Shown here: positions 55,151 through 63,606 of the stretch, in pieces
Numbering within the stretch: position 1 is the stretch's first letter
Layout: each line of letters begins with the position of its first letter
Source of the DNA: Staphylococcus equorum
GTDB taxonomy: Bacteria; Bacillota; Bacilli; Staphylococcales; Staphylococcaceae
NCBI RefSeq assembly: GCF_029531845.1
Contig: NZ_JAMBPV010000001.1
Span: 372,001-436,000, forward strand
Length of the DNA stretch: 64,000 bases
Direction: 5' to 3'
Made by a program: the position numbers and the translations under genes
The notes under the pieces: generated by a model
What the model saw: only the letters and a program-made list of their open reading frames with translations
Told to the model about the DNA's origin: nothing
The model's database searches: none

Positions 55151-55783
55151 GTGAAAATTACTGTGTATGTATTAGATACGTGCTCTTTCATTTATCAAAA
55201 CGACAAAAGAAATACTAGATATTCTGAATTGTTTAAGTATTATTGCATACGTGAACATACGGGGCATCATTTTGATGATATACAATTCAGCAAAGAAGAA
55301 TATGGCAAGCCTGTGTTGCACATGCCAAGTGGTATTCATCTTAATGTTTCACATACTGATGGGTTTTCGGTGTGTGTTGTCAGTGATAAAAATGTTGGCA
55401 TTGATATAGAAAAAATTGAAGCTATTGATTTAGATATTGCTAAAAAATATTTTGCTTTAACAGAATCCCAATATATTATGAATGCACAAAATTCGGATGT
55501 TCAGTTCAATCGTTTTTTTGAAGTGTGGACAATGAAAGAATGCTATTTGAAGTTACTTGGTATTGGTATGTATAAAGAACTAGATTCTTTTTCAATTACG
55601 CCAGGGCGAGAAAGTTATAATATCGTTGAAACAGAAAAAGATATGAGTCAAAGCTTTTCATTTTTTCATAATCTCGTTTTTGAAAAATACGCACTATCAG
55701 TTATTTTGGAAGCAACTAACCAAAATTTAGTTGTAGAGCTATTAGATATTACAAAAAGATTTAATACAGAATTTATACTTTAA
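55151..55783 (+). CDS. 4'-Phosphopantetheinyl transferase, Sfp type
   Basis: 210 aa. LNVSHTDGFSVCVVSD, VGIDIEKIEAI (Mg-binding Asp and Glu) and FFEVWTMKECYLKLLGIG (WxxKE) are the Sfp family motifs. It moves the phosphopantetheine arm from CoA to the carrier-domain serines of the NRPS. GTG start with a poor ribosome binding site. The S. aureus aureusimine cluster also couples a reductase NRPS with a PPTase, so the pairing is expected. Confidence 0.93.
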   Translation: MKITVYVLDTCSFIYQNDKRNTRYSELFKYYCIREHTGHHFDDIQFSKEEYGKPVLHMPSGIHLNVSHTDGFSVCVVSDKNVGIDIEKIEAIDLDIAKKYFALTESQYIMNAQNSDVQFNRFFEVWTMKECYLKLLGIGMYKELDSFSITPGRESYNIVETEKDMSQSFSFFHNLVFEKYALSVILEATNQNLVVELLDITKRFNTEFIL

Positions 55784-55794
55784 GGGGTGAGTAT

Positions 55795-56490
55795 ATGACT
55801 GACACAACGTTGTTTTGTATCCCGTTTGCAGGGGGAAATAAAACATTATATTATCCAATGAAAAATAATTTACCAAGTCACATTCAATTTAAACCATTAG
55901 AATTGCCTGGCCGTGGCGAAAGATTTATTGAACCTGCTTTAGATAGTATTGATGATATGGTTGATGATTTAATAAACCAAATTATTAAAGAAAAGCCTGA
56001 AGAATTTATATTATTAGGTTATAGTTTAGGTACAATTTTAGCTTATGAACTTTATTACAAACTTGATCAGTTAGGCTATCGACCTAAACACATGATTCTT
56101 TGCGCTAGTGCAGCTATAGGCTGTTTAGATAGAAATAACGGTATAGAATACATGGATGATATAGAATTTAAACAGTTTATTAAAGACAAAGGTGGTACAC
56201 CAGACGAGATTTTAAACCATGAAGAGCTCTGGGAACTTGTTAAACCAGCCTTAAAAAACGACTTTTTAGCTATAGACTACTATTGTAATAAACCAAAAGA
56301 GAGACAGGTAGAAATAAATTTATCTGTTTTTGTAGGCAAACAAGATTCAATTTGCGACAATAATTTATATAAATGGTCAGAACTAACAAAAGGTGATGTA
56401 GATTATCGCTTTTTTGAAGGAGATCATTTCTTTATTAATAATCATTATGAAGATTTAAGCGAAGAAGTTAAATTAGTTCTAAATGATTAA
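55795..56490 (+). CDS. Type II thioesterase (GrsT/SrfAD-like)
   Basis: 231 aa alpha/beta hydrolase. Nucleophile elbow GYSLGT (Ser77), Asp184 in VGKQDS, His211 in FEGDHFF, and the N-terminal FCIPFAGGNK loop fit type II thioesterases. It removes wrong acyl or aminoacyl groups from carrier domains. Starts 11 bases after the PPTase with AAGGGGTGA. It is not the release enzyme, because the synthetase ends in a reductase. Confidence 0.92.
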   Translation: MTDTTLFCIPFAGGNKTLYYPMKNNLPSHIQFKPLELPGRGERFIEPALDSIDDMVDDLINQIIKEKPEEFILLGYSLGTILAYELYYKLDQLGYRPKHMILCASAAIGCLDRNNGIEYMDDIEFKQFIKDKGGTPDEILNHEELWELVKPALKNDFLAIDYYCNKPKERQVEINLSVFVGKQDSICDNNLYKWSELTKGDVDYRFFEGDHFFINNHYEDLSEEVKLVLND

Positions 56491-56548
56491 AAAATTTAGA
56501 GGGAATTGAATTTATTTCAAGTAAATGATGTTTATTTATCTGAACGTG

Positions 56549-56577
56549 TTGACAAATGGTGGATAATTTTATAACAT
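56549..56577 (+). promoter_or_regulatory. Promoter-like sequence for rpsR
   Basis: TTGACA (56549-56554, perfect), 17 bases, TAACAT (56572-56577). It lies about 155 bases before rpsR, after the NRPS cluster, giving rpsR a promoter of its own. An AAAGATTT / AAATCTTT inverted repeat (about 56601-56640) follows in the leader. Confidence 0.55.
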
Positions 56578-56733
56578 TAGTAGTACACATACACACACAA
56601 AGATTTAGCACAATGTTTCACACGCATTTTAAATCTTTTAATAATAGAAAATAATAGCACATTAGTCATTATAAATAATGGATAAATATTCAAATTTGAC
56701 GGTAAAAAAACAACTTAAAAGGAGGCAGTTTTC

Positions 56734-56976
56734 ATGGCAGGTGGACCAAGAAGAGGCGGACGTCGTCGTAAAAAAGTTTGTTATTTCACAGCAAACGGTA
56801 TTACACACATCGACTATAAAGACACAGACTTATTAAAACGTTTTATCTCAGAACGCGGTAAAATTTTACCACGTCGTGTAACAGGTACTTCAGCTAAATA
56901 TCAACGTATGTTGACATTAGCTATTAAACGTTCTCGTCATATGGCATTATTACCATATGTTAAAGAAGAACAATAA
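56734..56976 (+). CDS. rpsR: 30S ribosomal protein S18
   Basis: 80 aa. [33 protein letters not shown], and [20 protein letters not shown] are S18 hallmarks; full length. AAAGGAGG site. Separated from rpsF-ssb by 12.9 kb of NRPS cluster, unlike the usual three-gene operon. Confidence 0.98.
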   Translation: MAGGPRRGGRRRKKVCYFTANGITHIDYKDTDLLKRFISERGKILPRRVTGTSAKYQRMLTLAIKRSRHMALLPYVKEEQ

Positions 56977-56993
56977 TAGATATTGTATCTGAA

Positions 56994-57026
56994 AACCCCG
57001 TAAGCTTATGCTTACGGGGTTATTTT
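56994..57026 (+). terminator. Terminator after rpsR
   Basis: AACCCCGTAAGC / GCTTACGGGGTT with T-run. The next 270 bases hold nothing recognisable. Confidence 0.93.
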
Positions 57027-57296
57027 TTGTGGTTTTAATTAACCAGAATTATTTTGTATCCTTAATATGGGAGAGTTTTATTATTACGTGAGCTAGGTGA
57101 AGGATAGATTTTTGTTTCTAATCATCGAAAAAGGGGTAATTGAATAAAAAGAATATAAATTAATCTTTGATTTTTGTAACTGTGAAATATAAATCGTAAC
57201 ATATCGAATCGGGAAGTTTTTGTACACGAAAAGCCTAAATAATAGAAAGTGATTTAAAGCAACAAACTTAATTATTTCAAGTTTGGAGTGATGATA

Positions 57297-57485
57297 ATGG
57301 AAGTATTAGCGTTGGTATTTCATTTATTGTGTTTAGTGATTGTGTTAATTACAGGATTTTTCGCATTAAAAGAATTTAGAAAACCCATGAATGAACGTAA
57401 CCAAAAACGAATTGATTCACTTTTAGTACTGGTACTTATAGTTGCATTGGTTGCTATTTTATCTAGTGTAATCATGGATATTTGA
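57297..57485 (+). CDS. Small two-helix membrane protein, unknown
   Basis: 62 aa from the ATG at 57297, eight bases after GGAG; an ATG at 57291 is possible. Two hydrophobic helices (2-24 and 41-60) with a basic loop (KEFRKPMNERNQKR). Followed at once by a terminator. Not recognised. Confidence 0.6.
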   Translation: MEVLALVFHLLCLVIVLITGFFALKEFRKPMNERNQKRIDSLLVLVLIVALVAILSSVIMDI

Positions 57486-57489
57486 ATTT

Positions 57490-57522
57490 GAGGCTGAGAC
57501 ATACTTATGTCCCAGCCTTTTT
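57490..57522. terminator. Terminator
   Basis: AGGCTGAGACATA / TGTCCCAGCCT with T-run; staphylococcal GGGACA-type palindrome. Confidence 0.85.
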
Positions 57523-57703
57523 ATGCTCAAAATTCAAAATAATGATTATGCTTATATAAAAATATTTAAAATAATGGCATAAAACAAAACTATGTTTTGT
57601 AAATAATCTGATAATATTATAAGATGAGACAATAAGGTGTTGTGCAAGGAATGGATGTTTATATAATATCGTGTTTTAAAAATTTGAAATAGGGGATGTT
57701 GTT

Positions 57704-59005
57704 ATGAAGTACAGGATTAGTTTGTCATTAGTATTAGCAACGAGTTTATTGTTAAGTAGTACAGTTGCAACTGCACAAGAGGGTAATTCTAATAATCGCG
57801 CAGAAGAAACTAAAAATGAAAATACAAGTAAGGCAATAGATTTTGAAAAAGCACAAAAAATGAGTCCACAGGCGTTGAAAAATCAGTTAACACCAGAAGA
57901 TTTAAAACTACATGATAAAGTTGCAGAACATAATTCAGTAGAAACGAGCACATTTGCAAATAGAGCGTATCAAGACGTTAATACATACATAGACAATAAC
58001 AACATACAGCCTGCAGAAATAGTGCAAGATTCTCGTATGAATAATTTACCTAAATATAATTATAAATCAGGGGAATTTATCGGTGTCGTTATTCATGAAA
58101 CTGCAAACCCTAATAGTACAATCGATGGTGAAGTAAATTACATGTATAATAACTACAATAATGCCTTTGTTCACGCATATGCAGGTAGTGATAAAATTAT
58201 ACAAACCGCACCAAGTGATTATTTAGCGTGGGGTGCTGGAGCGAATGCAAACCCCTATTTTTATCAAATAGAATTAACAAGATCTAACACATTTGATGGT
58301 TTTGCTAAATCTGTGAACAACCAAGCTTATTTAACTGCTAAAATGTTAAAACAAAACGGACTACAACCTTCACTTGCAGATAACAATCAAGGAACTGGCA
58401 CAATTATCAGTCATAACGCAGTTAGTCAATACTGGGGCGGCACAAACCATACAGACCCTGTAGGTTATTTTAACCAATGGGGTTATAACATGAACCAGTT
58501 TTATAGTTTAGTTCAGAAACACTATAAAGAATTAGGTGGCGAAGATGACGATGCCATTACAGGTTCTACTTATAAAGTAGCTAAAGGGGATACCTTGTAT
58601 AGTATATCTAAGAGAAGTGGCGTAACAATTGATAATATTAAAAAATGGAATGACTTAAATGACAATACATTATCCATCGGTCAAACATTGAAATTGACAG
58701 ACCCTGATAGTAACGACGACAGTATATCAGGTGATACACATAAAGTAGTCGAAGGTGACACTTTATATAATATTTCTAAAAGAAGCAAAGTGAGTATTGA
58801 AGATCTCAAAAAATGGAACAATCTTGAGACAAATAATATCAGTAAAGGGCAAACACTCTACTTAGTTAAAACATATACTGTTAAAAAAGAGGATACCTTG
58901 TATAGTATCGCTAAGGCGCAAGACACAACAGTAAGTAAAATCAAATCTGATAACAATCTAGATTCAAACAGTATTAAAACGGGACAAATTTTAAAAATAA
59001 AATAG
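57704..59005 (+). CDS. Secreted N-acetylmuramoyl-L-alanine amidase with three LysM repeats
   Basis: 433 aa. Signal peptide to about residue 24 (VATAQ). Amidase_2 domain at about 110-285: GVVIHETANP (zinc His), FVHAYAG, YLAWGAG, IISHNAVS and the TDPVGYF end. Three LysM repeats follow: about 291-333, 343-387 and 389-433, each starting YKV/HKV/YTV and containing GDTLY or EDTLY. The enzyme cleaves the bond between muramic acid and the stem peptide; LysM anchors it to glycan. In S. aureus Sle1 the order is LysM first and CHAP last, so this differs. AGGGGA site. Confidence 0.93.
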   Translation: MKYRISLSLVLATSLLLSSTVATAQEGNSNNRAEETKNENTSKAIDFEKAQKMSPQALKNQLTPEDLKLHDKVAEHNSVETSTFANRAYQDVNTYIDNNNIQPAEIVQDSRMNNLPKYNYKSGEFIGVVIHETANPNSTIDGEVNYMYNNYNNAFVHAYAGSDKIIQTAPSDYLAWGAGANANPYFYQIELTRSNTFDGFAKSVNNQAYLTAKMLKQNGLQPSLADNNQGTGTIISHNAVSQYWGGTNHTDPVGYFNQWGYNMNQFYSLVQKHYKELGGEDDDAITGSTYKVAKGDTLYSISKRSGVTIDNIKKWNDLNDNTLSIGQTLKLTDPDSNDDSISGDTHKVVEGDTLYNISKRSKVSIEDLKKWNNLETNNISKGQTLYLVKTYTVKKEDTLYSIAKAQDTTVSKIKSDNNLDSNSIKTGQILKIK

Positions 59006-59035
59006 ACTTGTAATATTCAGTTAGTTTTAATTTTT

Positions 59036-59077
59036 TAAAAAGCTGTTAGGTATCTTTGCGATATCTAACAGCTTTTT
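59036..59077 (+). terminator. Terminator after the amidase
   Basis: AAAAAGCTGTTAGGTATC / GATATCTAACAGCTTTTT. A second palindrome, ATGCTCTATAG / CTATAGAGCAT, follows at 59128-59166 and may serve the opposite strand. Confidence 0.88.
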
Positions 59078-59270
59078 CATATTTTCAGTATATAATAATT
59101 AACTTAATAAAAATATGCATTCAAATAAAATGCTCTATAGAAATAAATCCTATAGAGCATTTTATTTTTTAATATAGCACATCATATTTTTGTAATGACC
59201 TTTTGGAATATCGAAATCAGACATGAACTTATTTTAGGTCTACGCCTTCTTTTATACCATCTTGATGCCC

Positions 59271-59459
59271 TTACATGAAAGCATCTATGTGCATAAAATC
59301 ATTAGTTATAATTACAGCTAATAGTATAATGAATAAGTCAAAAAAACAAGCTCTTACTGTCAAATGTTTCTTTTTCTTACAATAATAAAGTCCTATAAGT
59401 AAAATAACTATGATGGCAACTATTAATTCTATAGTAAAAAACTTCTGAAAATTTAAAAA
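59271..59459 (-). pseudogene. Hydrophobic minus-strand reading frame, probably a relic
   Basis: Reads on the minus strand ELIVAIIVILLIGLYY, a KKKKHLTV loop, DLFIILLAVIITNDF and a stop at 59271. It looks like two membrane helices of a small protein but has no start codon or ribosome binding site on its upstream side, so it is most likely decayed. Confidence 0.3.
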
Positions 59460-59596
59460 AATAATTAATTAATATAATAAAGTAATTAAAATTTTTATGG
59501 TATATTAAAATTAAATAGAACTGTAATAGTTTTTTAATTTAGGCGCAATGAATAAAGCTAAAGTAAGGAGAAGTATATTTATTTATTTTAAACTTT

Positions 59597-59776
59597 TTGA
59601 TTTACATCATTTGTATCATAATATTAATAATATCGATTTTTCTAATTCGTGGCGAAATGGGGAAATGCAAACAAGATAGAAATTTAAAAAAATTAAATTT
59701 TGCTAGTTTATTAGCTCTATTTATACCCTTGTTACTCTTAGTTTTAGAATCTGTCGAATATTTTTTAAATAATTAA
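59597..59776 (+). CDS. Small membrane protein, uncertain start
   Basis: About 59 aa with two hydrophobic helices around a polar GEMGKCKQDRNLKKLN loop. The only canonical start is TTG 59597, far from the AAGGAG at 59565; the frame stays open up to that site but holds no ATG, GTG or TTG nearer to it, so the start may be non-standard or mutated. It lies 17 bases before another small membrane gene. Unknown function. Confidence 0.35.
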   Translation: MIYIICIIILIISIFLIRGEMGKCKQDRNLKKLNFASLLALFIPLLLLVLESVEYFLNN

Positions 59777-59793
59777 AATTAAGGAGTGATCAT

Positions 59794-60033
59794 ATGATAG
59801 CTGAAAACATCAAATATCCTTTTATTAAATTATTGTTTGATGTAGTTGGTGTTTTAGTTTTTATTGCCTTGCTATTTGTATTTGGGACTAATTTTTATAT
59901 AGAAAGTGATTCTAACGGAAATTTTAATACGGGAATCACAATAAGTGGGAGCAATGCGCTCGTTTTTAGTATCCTACTTTGGGTGACAATTATTTGTGCT
60001 TTAACATCCTTTGTATTGAAAAAAATAAAATAA
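59794..60033 (+). CDS. Small membrane protein, unknown
   Basis: 79 aa. Two hydrophobic helices (about 12-33 and 55-76) separated by a polar, probably external SDSNGNFNTG loop. Good AAGGAG site before the ATG. Probably expressed with the preceding small frame. No family recognised. Confidence 0.6.
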   Translation: MIAENIKYPFIKLLFDVVGVLVFIALLFVFGTNFYIESDSNGNFNTGITISGSNALVFSILLWVTIICALTSFVLKKIK

Positions 60034-60051
60034 TGGAAATATAGACCTTTA

Positions 60052-60086
60052 ACCGTCTTACTATCTTTGATAGTGGGGCGGTTTCT
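60052..60086 (+). terminator. Terminator-like hairpin
   Basis: ACCGTCTTACTAT / ATAGTGGGGCGGT (with G-U pairs) then TTTCT. Confidence 0.6.
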
Positions 60087-60179
60087 ATACTTTAACCTGC
60101 TATAAATACTCAGATAATATAATCTTACTTAGTTATTAAACTTGTTTTCCTATAGTAAAGGAAAAATCATCCATTAATT

Positions 60180-60193
60180 TGTAAGCGCATACA
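60180..60193 (+). promoter_or_regulatory. cre (CcpA) site in the beta-glucoside PTS promoter
   Basis: TGTAAGCGCATACA differs from the cre consensus TGWAANCGNTNWCA at one position. It overlaps a -35-like TTGTAA (60179-60184) that is 17 bases from TTTAAT, so CcpA binding would block initiation when a preferred sugar is present. Confidence 0.7.
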
Positions 60194-60231
60194 TAGTATA
60201 GTTTAATAAACAAACAGAAGGGATGATTTAT

Positions 60232-60546
60232 ATGAAAAATATTTTATTATCATGTTCCGCAGGGATGTCTACAAGTTTATTAGTTACTAAGATGAAAGAG
60301 GCAGCAGAAAGTGCTGATATTGAGGTTAATATTGAAGCTGTATCAAGTGATAATGCTTTTTCAAAATTAGATAACTATGACGTGTTATTAATTGGTCCAC
60401 AAATGAGATTCATGAAACGAAAATTTGAAAAATACGCTAAAGAAAATGATATCGAAATTCCTATTGATATTATTGATACTGTTGCATATGGGCGTATTGA
60501 TGGTGATGGAGTATTAAAGCAATCACTAAATTTAATAGGAAAGTAG
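60232..60546 (+). CDS. PTS lactose/cellobiose-type IIB component
   Basis: 104 aa from the ATG at 60232, behind AGAAGGGATG; the ATG at 60223 overlaps that site. MKNILLSCSAGMSTSLL carries the phosphorylated Cys8, followed by the LLIGPQMRF loop of the lac/cel IIB family. It passes phosphate from IIA to the sugar during transport through IIC. First gene of a four-gene operon. Confidence 0.93.
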   Translation: MKNILLSCSAGMSTSLLVTKMKEAAESADIEVNIEAVSSDNAFSKLDNYDVLLIGPQMRFMKRKFEKYAKENDIEIPIDIIDTVAYGRIDGDGVLKQSLNLIGK

Positions 60547-60555
60547 TGAAATTAT

Positions 60556-61851
60556 ATGGAAAATAAATTTATGGAAAAACTGGAAGATATATTATTGCCA
60601 ATTGCAGATAACTTGAATAACAATAAGTATCTTTCAAGTTTAAGAGATGGATTTATGGTTGCTTTACCTTTAATTATTTTTGGTTCAATTTTTATTGTAA
60701 TAGCCAATTTTCCATTTTTAGACAAAATATTATCCGAAGCACAATTTTCGGCTTGGCAAGCTATGGTTGGGCCAGCTTCAGAGTCCACGCTCTCGATAAT
60801 GGGACTATATGTAATTATAGGAATTGGTTATAAGCTGACAGAGAAAAATGGATTTGAAGGTATTTATGGGGCAGTAACAGCATTAAGTAGTGTTTTGATT
60901 TTAACGCCTCAAGTATTTGAAAAAACGGAAGGTGTCATACCGGTTGAGATTTTAGGGGCAAAGGGTATGTTCTTAGGTATTTTTGTGTCTATTATTTCGT
61001 GTGAAATATATAGTTACTTATGTCGGAAAGAGATAACAATTAAAATGCCTAATGGTGTACCGACTCAAGTAGCAAAATCATTTAGTGCCTTAATCCCTAT
61101 TTCAGTAACACTTTCGGTGATATTAATCGTTAGAATATTAATTTCCTTTACACCTTTCGATACATTACAAAATTTTATTTATACTATCTTGCAACAACCA
61201 CTAACAGAATTAGGTAGTGGATTGACGGCTACAATTATTGCAGTGCTTTTAATACAAATATTTTGGTTTTTTGGATTACATGGCCAAATTATAGTAAATA
61301 CAGTGTTTGATCCAATTTGGTATTCTTTGAATAACGAAAATTTAGAGGCATTTAAAGCAAACCAAGAGCTGCCTAATATCATTACAAAACAGTTTATAGA
61401 TACATTTTTAGTGGGTATGGGCGGTACTGGTGGCACGATGGTGGTCATTATATTAATATTTATTGTCTCCAGAAGTCAACAAAACAAAGAAATTGGAAAG
61501 TTAGGTGCCCCAGCTTCGATTTTTAATGTGAACGAACCGATATTATTTGGGTTACCAGTAATTATGAATCCAATCATACTTGTACCGTGGATGATTGCTC
61601 CAGTAGTAGTAACTATAATAACTTATTTTTCTATGGAGTTAGGATTGGTACCTAAACCTTCTGGGGTAATTGTTCCTTGGACAACTCCTATTTTTATAAG
61701 TGGATATTTAGCTACAGGAAATGCTTGGCAAGGTGCAGTGTTACAGCTATTTAATTTAATTGTTACGTTCTTAATATGGTTACCATTTTTTAAAGTATTG
61801 GACAATGGCTATTTTAGAAAAGAACGTGAAAAATCAAAGAGTGAGGAGTAA
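60556..61851 (+). CDS. PTS lactose/cellobiose-type IIC permease
   Basis: 431 aa with about ten membrane helices. DGFMVALPLIIFGSIFIV, FFGLHGQ, the FNVNEPILFGLPV signature and GVIVPWTTP are hallmarks of the CelB/LicC family. It moves the beta-glucoside across the membrane while it is phosphorylated. Ten bases after IIB; weak binding site, so translation may depend on coupling. Confidence 0.93.
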   Translation: MENKFMEKLEDILLPIADNLNNNKYLSSLRDGFMVALPLIIFGSIFIVIANFPFLDKILSEAQFSAWQAMVGPASESTLSIMGLYVIIGIGYKLTEKNGFEGIYGAVTALSSVLILTPQVFEKTEGVIPVEILGAKGMFLGIFVSIISCEIYSYLCRKEITIKMPNGVPTQVAKSFSALIPISVTLSVILIVRILISFTPFDTLQNFIYTILQQPLTELGSGLTATIIAVLLIQIFWFFGLHGQIIVNTVFDPIWYSLNNENLEAFKANQELPNIITKQFIDTFLVGMGGTGGTMVVIILIFIVSRSQQNKEIGKLGAPASIFNVNEPILFGLPVIMNPIILVPWMIAPVVVTIITYFSMELGLVPKPSGVIVPWTTPIFISGYLATGNAWQGAVLQLFNLIVTFLIWLPFFKVLDNGYFRKEREKSKSEE

Positions 61852-61857
61852 TATATC

Positions 61858-62172
61858 ATGGATAATACAGAAATAGCATTCCAAATTATCTTGCTTGCTG
61901 GAAATGGAAGATCAAGTGCAATGGAAGCAATTCAATATGTGAAAGAAAATGATTTTGAGACAGCTAAGGAAAAAATGAAAGAAGCAGAACAAGAAATAAA
62001 TAAGGCGCACAATTTTCAAACAAGTTTATTGCAAGAAGAAGCACGAGGCAAAGATTATCAATTAAATTTAATACTTATACATTCACAAGATCATTTAATG
62101 AATGCACTAACGATAAAAGATATGGCAAATGAAATTATCGATATTTATCTAGAAATTAAAGAAAAAAGATAG
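61858..62172 (+). CDS. PTS lactose/cellobiose-type IIA component
   Basis: 104 aa, helical trimeric IIA of the LacF/CelC family. AFQIILLAGNGRSSAMEAI and the active His75 in ILIHSQDHLMNA are visible. Receives phosphate from HPr and gives it to IIB Cys8. Six bases after IIC with TGAGGAG. Confidence 0.93.
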   Translation: MDNTEIAFQIILLAGNGRSSAMEAIQYVKENDFETAKEKMKEAEQEINKAHNFQTSLLQEEARGKDYQLNLILIHSQDHLMNALTIKDMANEIIDIYLEIKEKR

Positions 62173-62184
62173 GAGAGAACTTTT

Positions 62185-63564
62185 ATGAAAATTACTTTTC
62201 CAAAAGACTTTTGGTGGGGCAGTGCGGCAAGTGCGACACAAACTGAAGGAACGAAATCTATGACTGAACAATCCATATGGGATTATTGGTATGAACAAGA
62301 ACCAAATCGATTTTATGATAATGTAGGACCAGATATCACATCGAATTTTTATAACACATATAAAGAAGATATTAAACTTATGAAAGAAACAGGGCATAAT
62401 TCGTTCCGTTTATCCATTTCTTGGACAAGGATGATAAATCAAGAAACAGGAAACACAAATGAAAATGCAGTTGAATTTTATAATAATGTCATTAATGAAT
62501 TAATAGCTAATGACATTGAGCCTTTTGTTAATTTATATCATTTTGATATGCCCATGAAACAACAAAATAAAGGCGGTTTTGAATCAAGAGAAGTCGTCGA
62601 AAATTATGTTGATTATGCACAAAAATGCTTTGATTTATATGGTGATAGAGTGAAAAAATGGTTTACGTTTAACGAGCCAATTGTGCCAGTTGAAGGAGGG
62701 TATTTATATAATTTCCATTATCCTGATATAAATGATGCTAAAAGAGGTTTTCAATATGCTTTTAATACGATATTAGCAAATGCTAAAACGATTAAGTTAT
62801 TTAAAGAGAAAAACTATAATGGAGAAATAGGAATAGTCTTGAACTTAACGCCATCTTATCCAAGAAGTGAAAATGAGGAAGACAAAAAAGCTGCATCAAT
62901 AGCAGATTTATTCTTTAATAAGAGTTTTCTAGATCCTGCTACAAAAGGTGTTTTTCCAGAACAATTAGTAGAAATGATCAAAGAACACGATTTATTGCCT
63001 TTTTATAAAGGTGAAGATTTGGAAATCATAAAACGTAATACAGTAGACTTATTAGGTGTAAATTATTACTTGCCTCGACGTGTTAAAGTTAAAGAGAGTT
63101 TACCTAATCCTAATTCGCCGTTCACCCCAGAATTTTATTTTGATAATTATGAAATGCCAGGCAGAAAAATGAATCCTTATAGAGGTTGGGAAATTTACCC
63201 TAAAGGCATCTATGATATCATGAAAAACTTACAAAATAACTATGGTAATATTACTTCATTTATTTCTGAAAATGGAATGGGTGTCGAGAATGAAGCAAGG
63301 TTTATAGAAAATAACCAAATTCAAGATGATTATAGAATCAATTTTCTGAAAGATCATTTGTATTGGCTAAATAAAGCAATTAAAGAAGGTGCAAATTGTA
63401 AAGGTTACCATATGTGGACATTTATGGATAATTGGTCTTGGATGAATGCTTATAAAAATAGATATGGATTTGCTTCTGTGGACATTAAGACGCAAGCACG
63501 TACAATTAAAAAGAGTGGGTACTGGTTTAAAAAATTATCAGAAGAAAATATGTTTGAATTATAA
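62185..63564 (+). CDS. 6-phospho-beta-glucosidase, GH1
   Basis: 459 aa. FWWGSAASATQTEG, the acid/base Glu164 in TFNEP and nucleophile Glu362 in ISENG are in place; the C-terminal NRYGFASVD region with KKSGYWFKKL supports a 6-phospho-sugar substrate. Hydrolyses the imported phosphorylated beta-glucoside (cellobiose, salicin or arbutin type). TAGGAGAG site. Fourth gene of the PTS operon. Confidence 0.95.
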   Translation: MKITFPKDFWWGSAASATQTEGTKSMTEQSIWDYWYEQEPNRFYDNVGPDITSNFYNTYKEDIKLMKETGHNSFRLSISWTRMINQETGNTNENAVEFYNNVINELIANDIEPFVNLYHFDMPMKQQNKGGFESREVVENYVDYAQKCFDLYGDRVKKWFTFNEPIVPVEGGYLYNFHYPDINDAKRGFQYAFNTILANAKTIKLFKEKNYNGEIGIVLNLTPSYPRSENEEDKKAASIADLFFNKSFLDPATKGVFPEQLVEMIKEHDLLPFYKGEDLEIIKRNTVDLLGVNYYLPRRVKVKESLPNPNSPFTPEFYFDNYEMPGRKMNPYRGWEIYPKGIYDIMKNLQNNYGNITSFISENGMGVENEARFIENNQIQDDYRINFLKDHLYWLNKAIKEGANCKGYHMWTFMDNWSWMNAYKNRYGFASVDIKTQARTIKKSGYWFKKLSEENMFEL

Positions 63565-63606
63565 TATATATTCAATACTAAAGTGTAAGGTAATTGGAGT
63601 GAGGGA

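Noticed and set aside
55795-56490. Type II thioesterase as the product-releasing enzyme
   Set aside because: The synthetase ends in a complete reductase domain, and the separate enzyme has the editing-type N-terminal loop.
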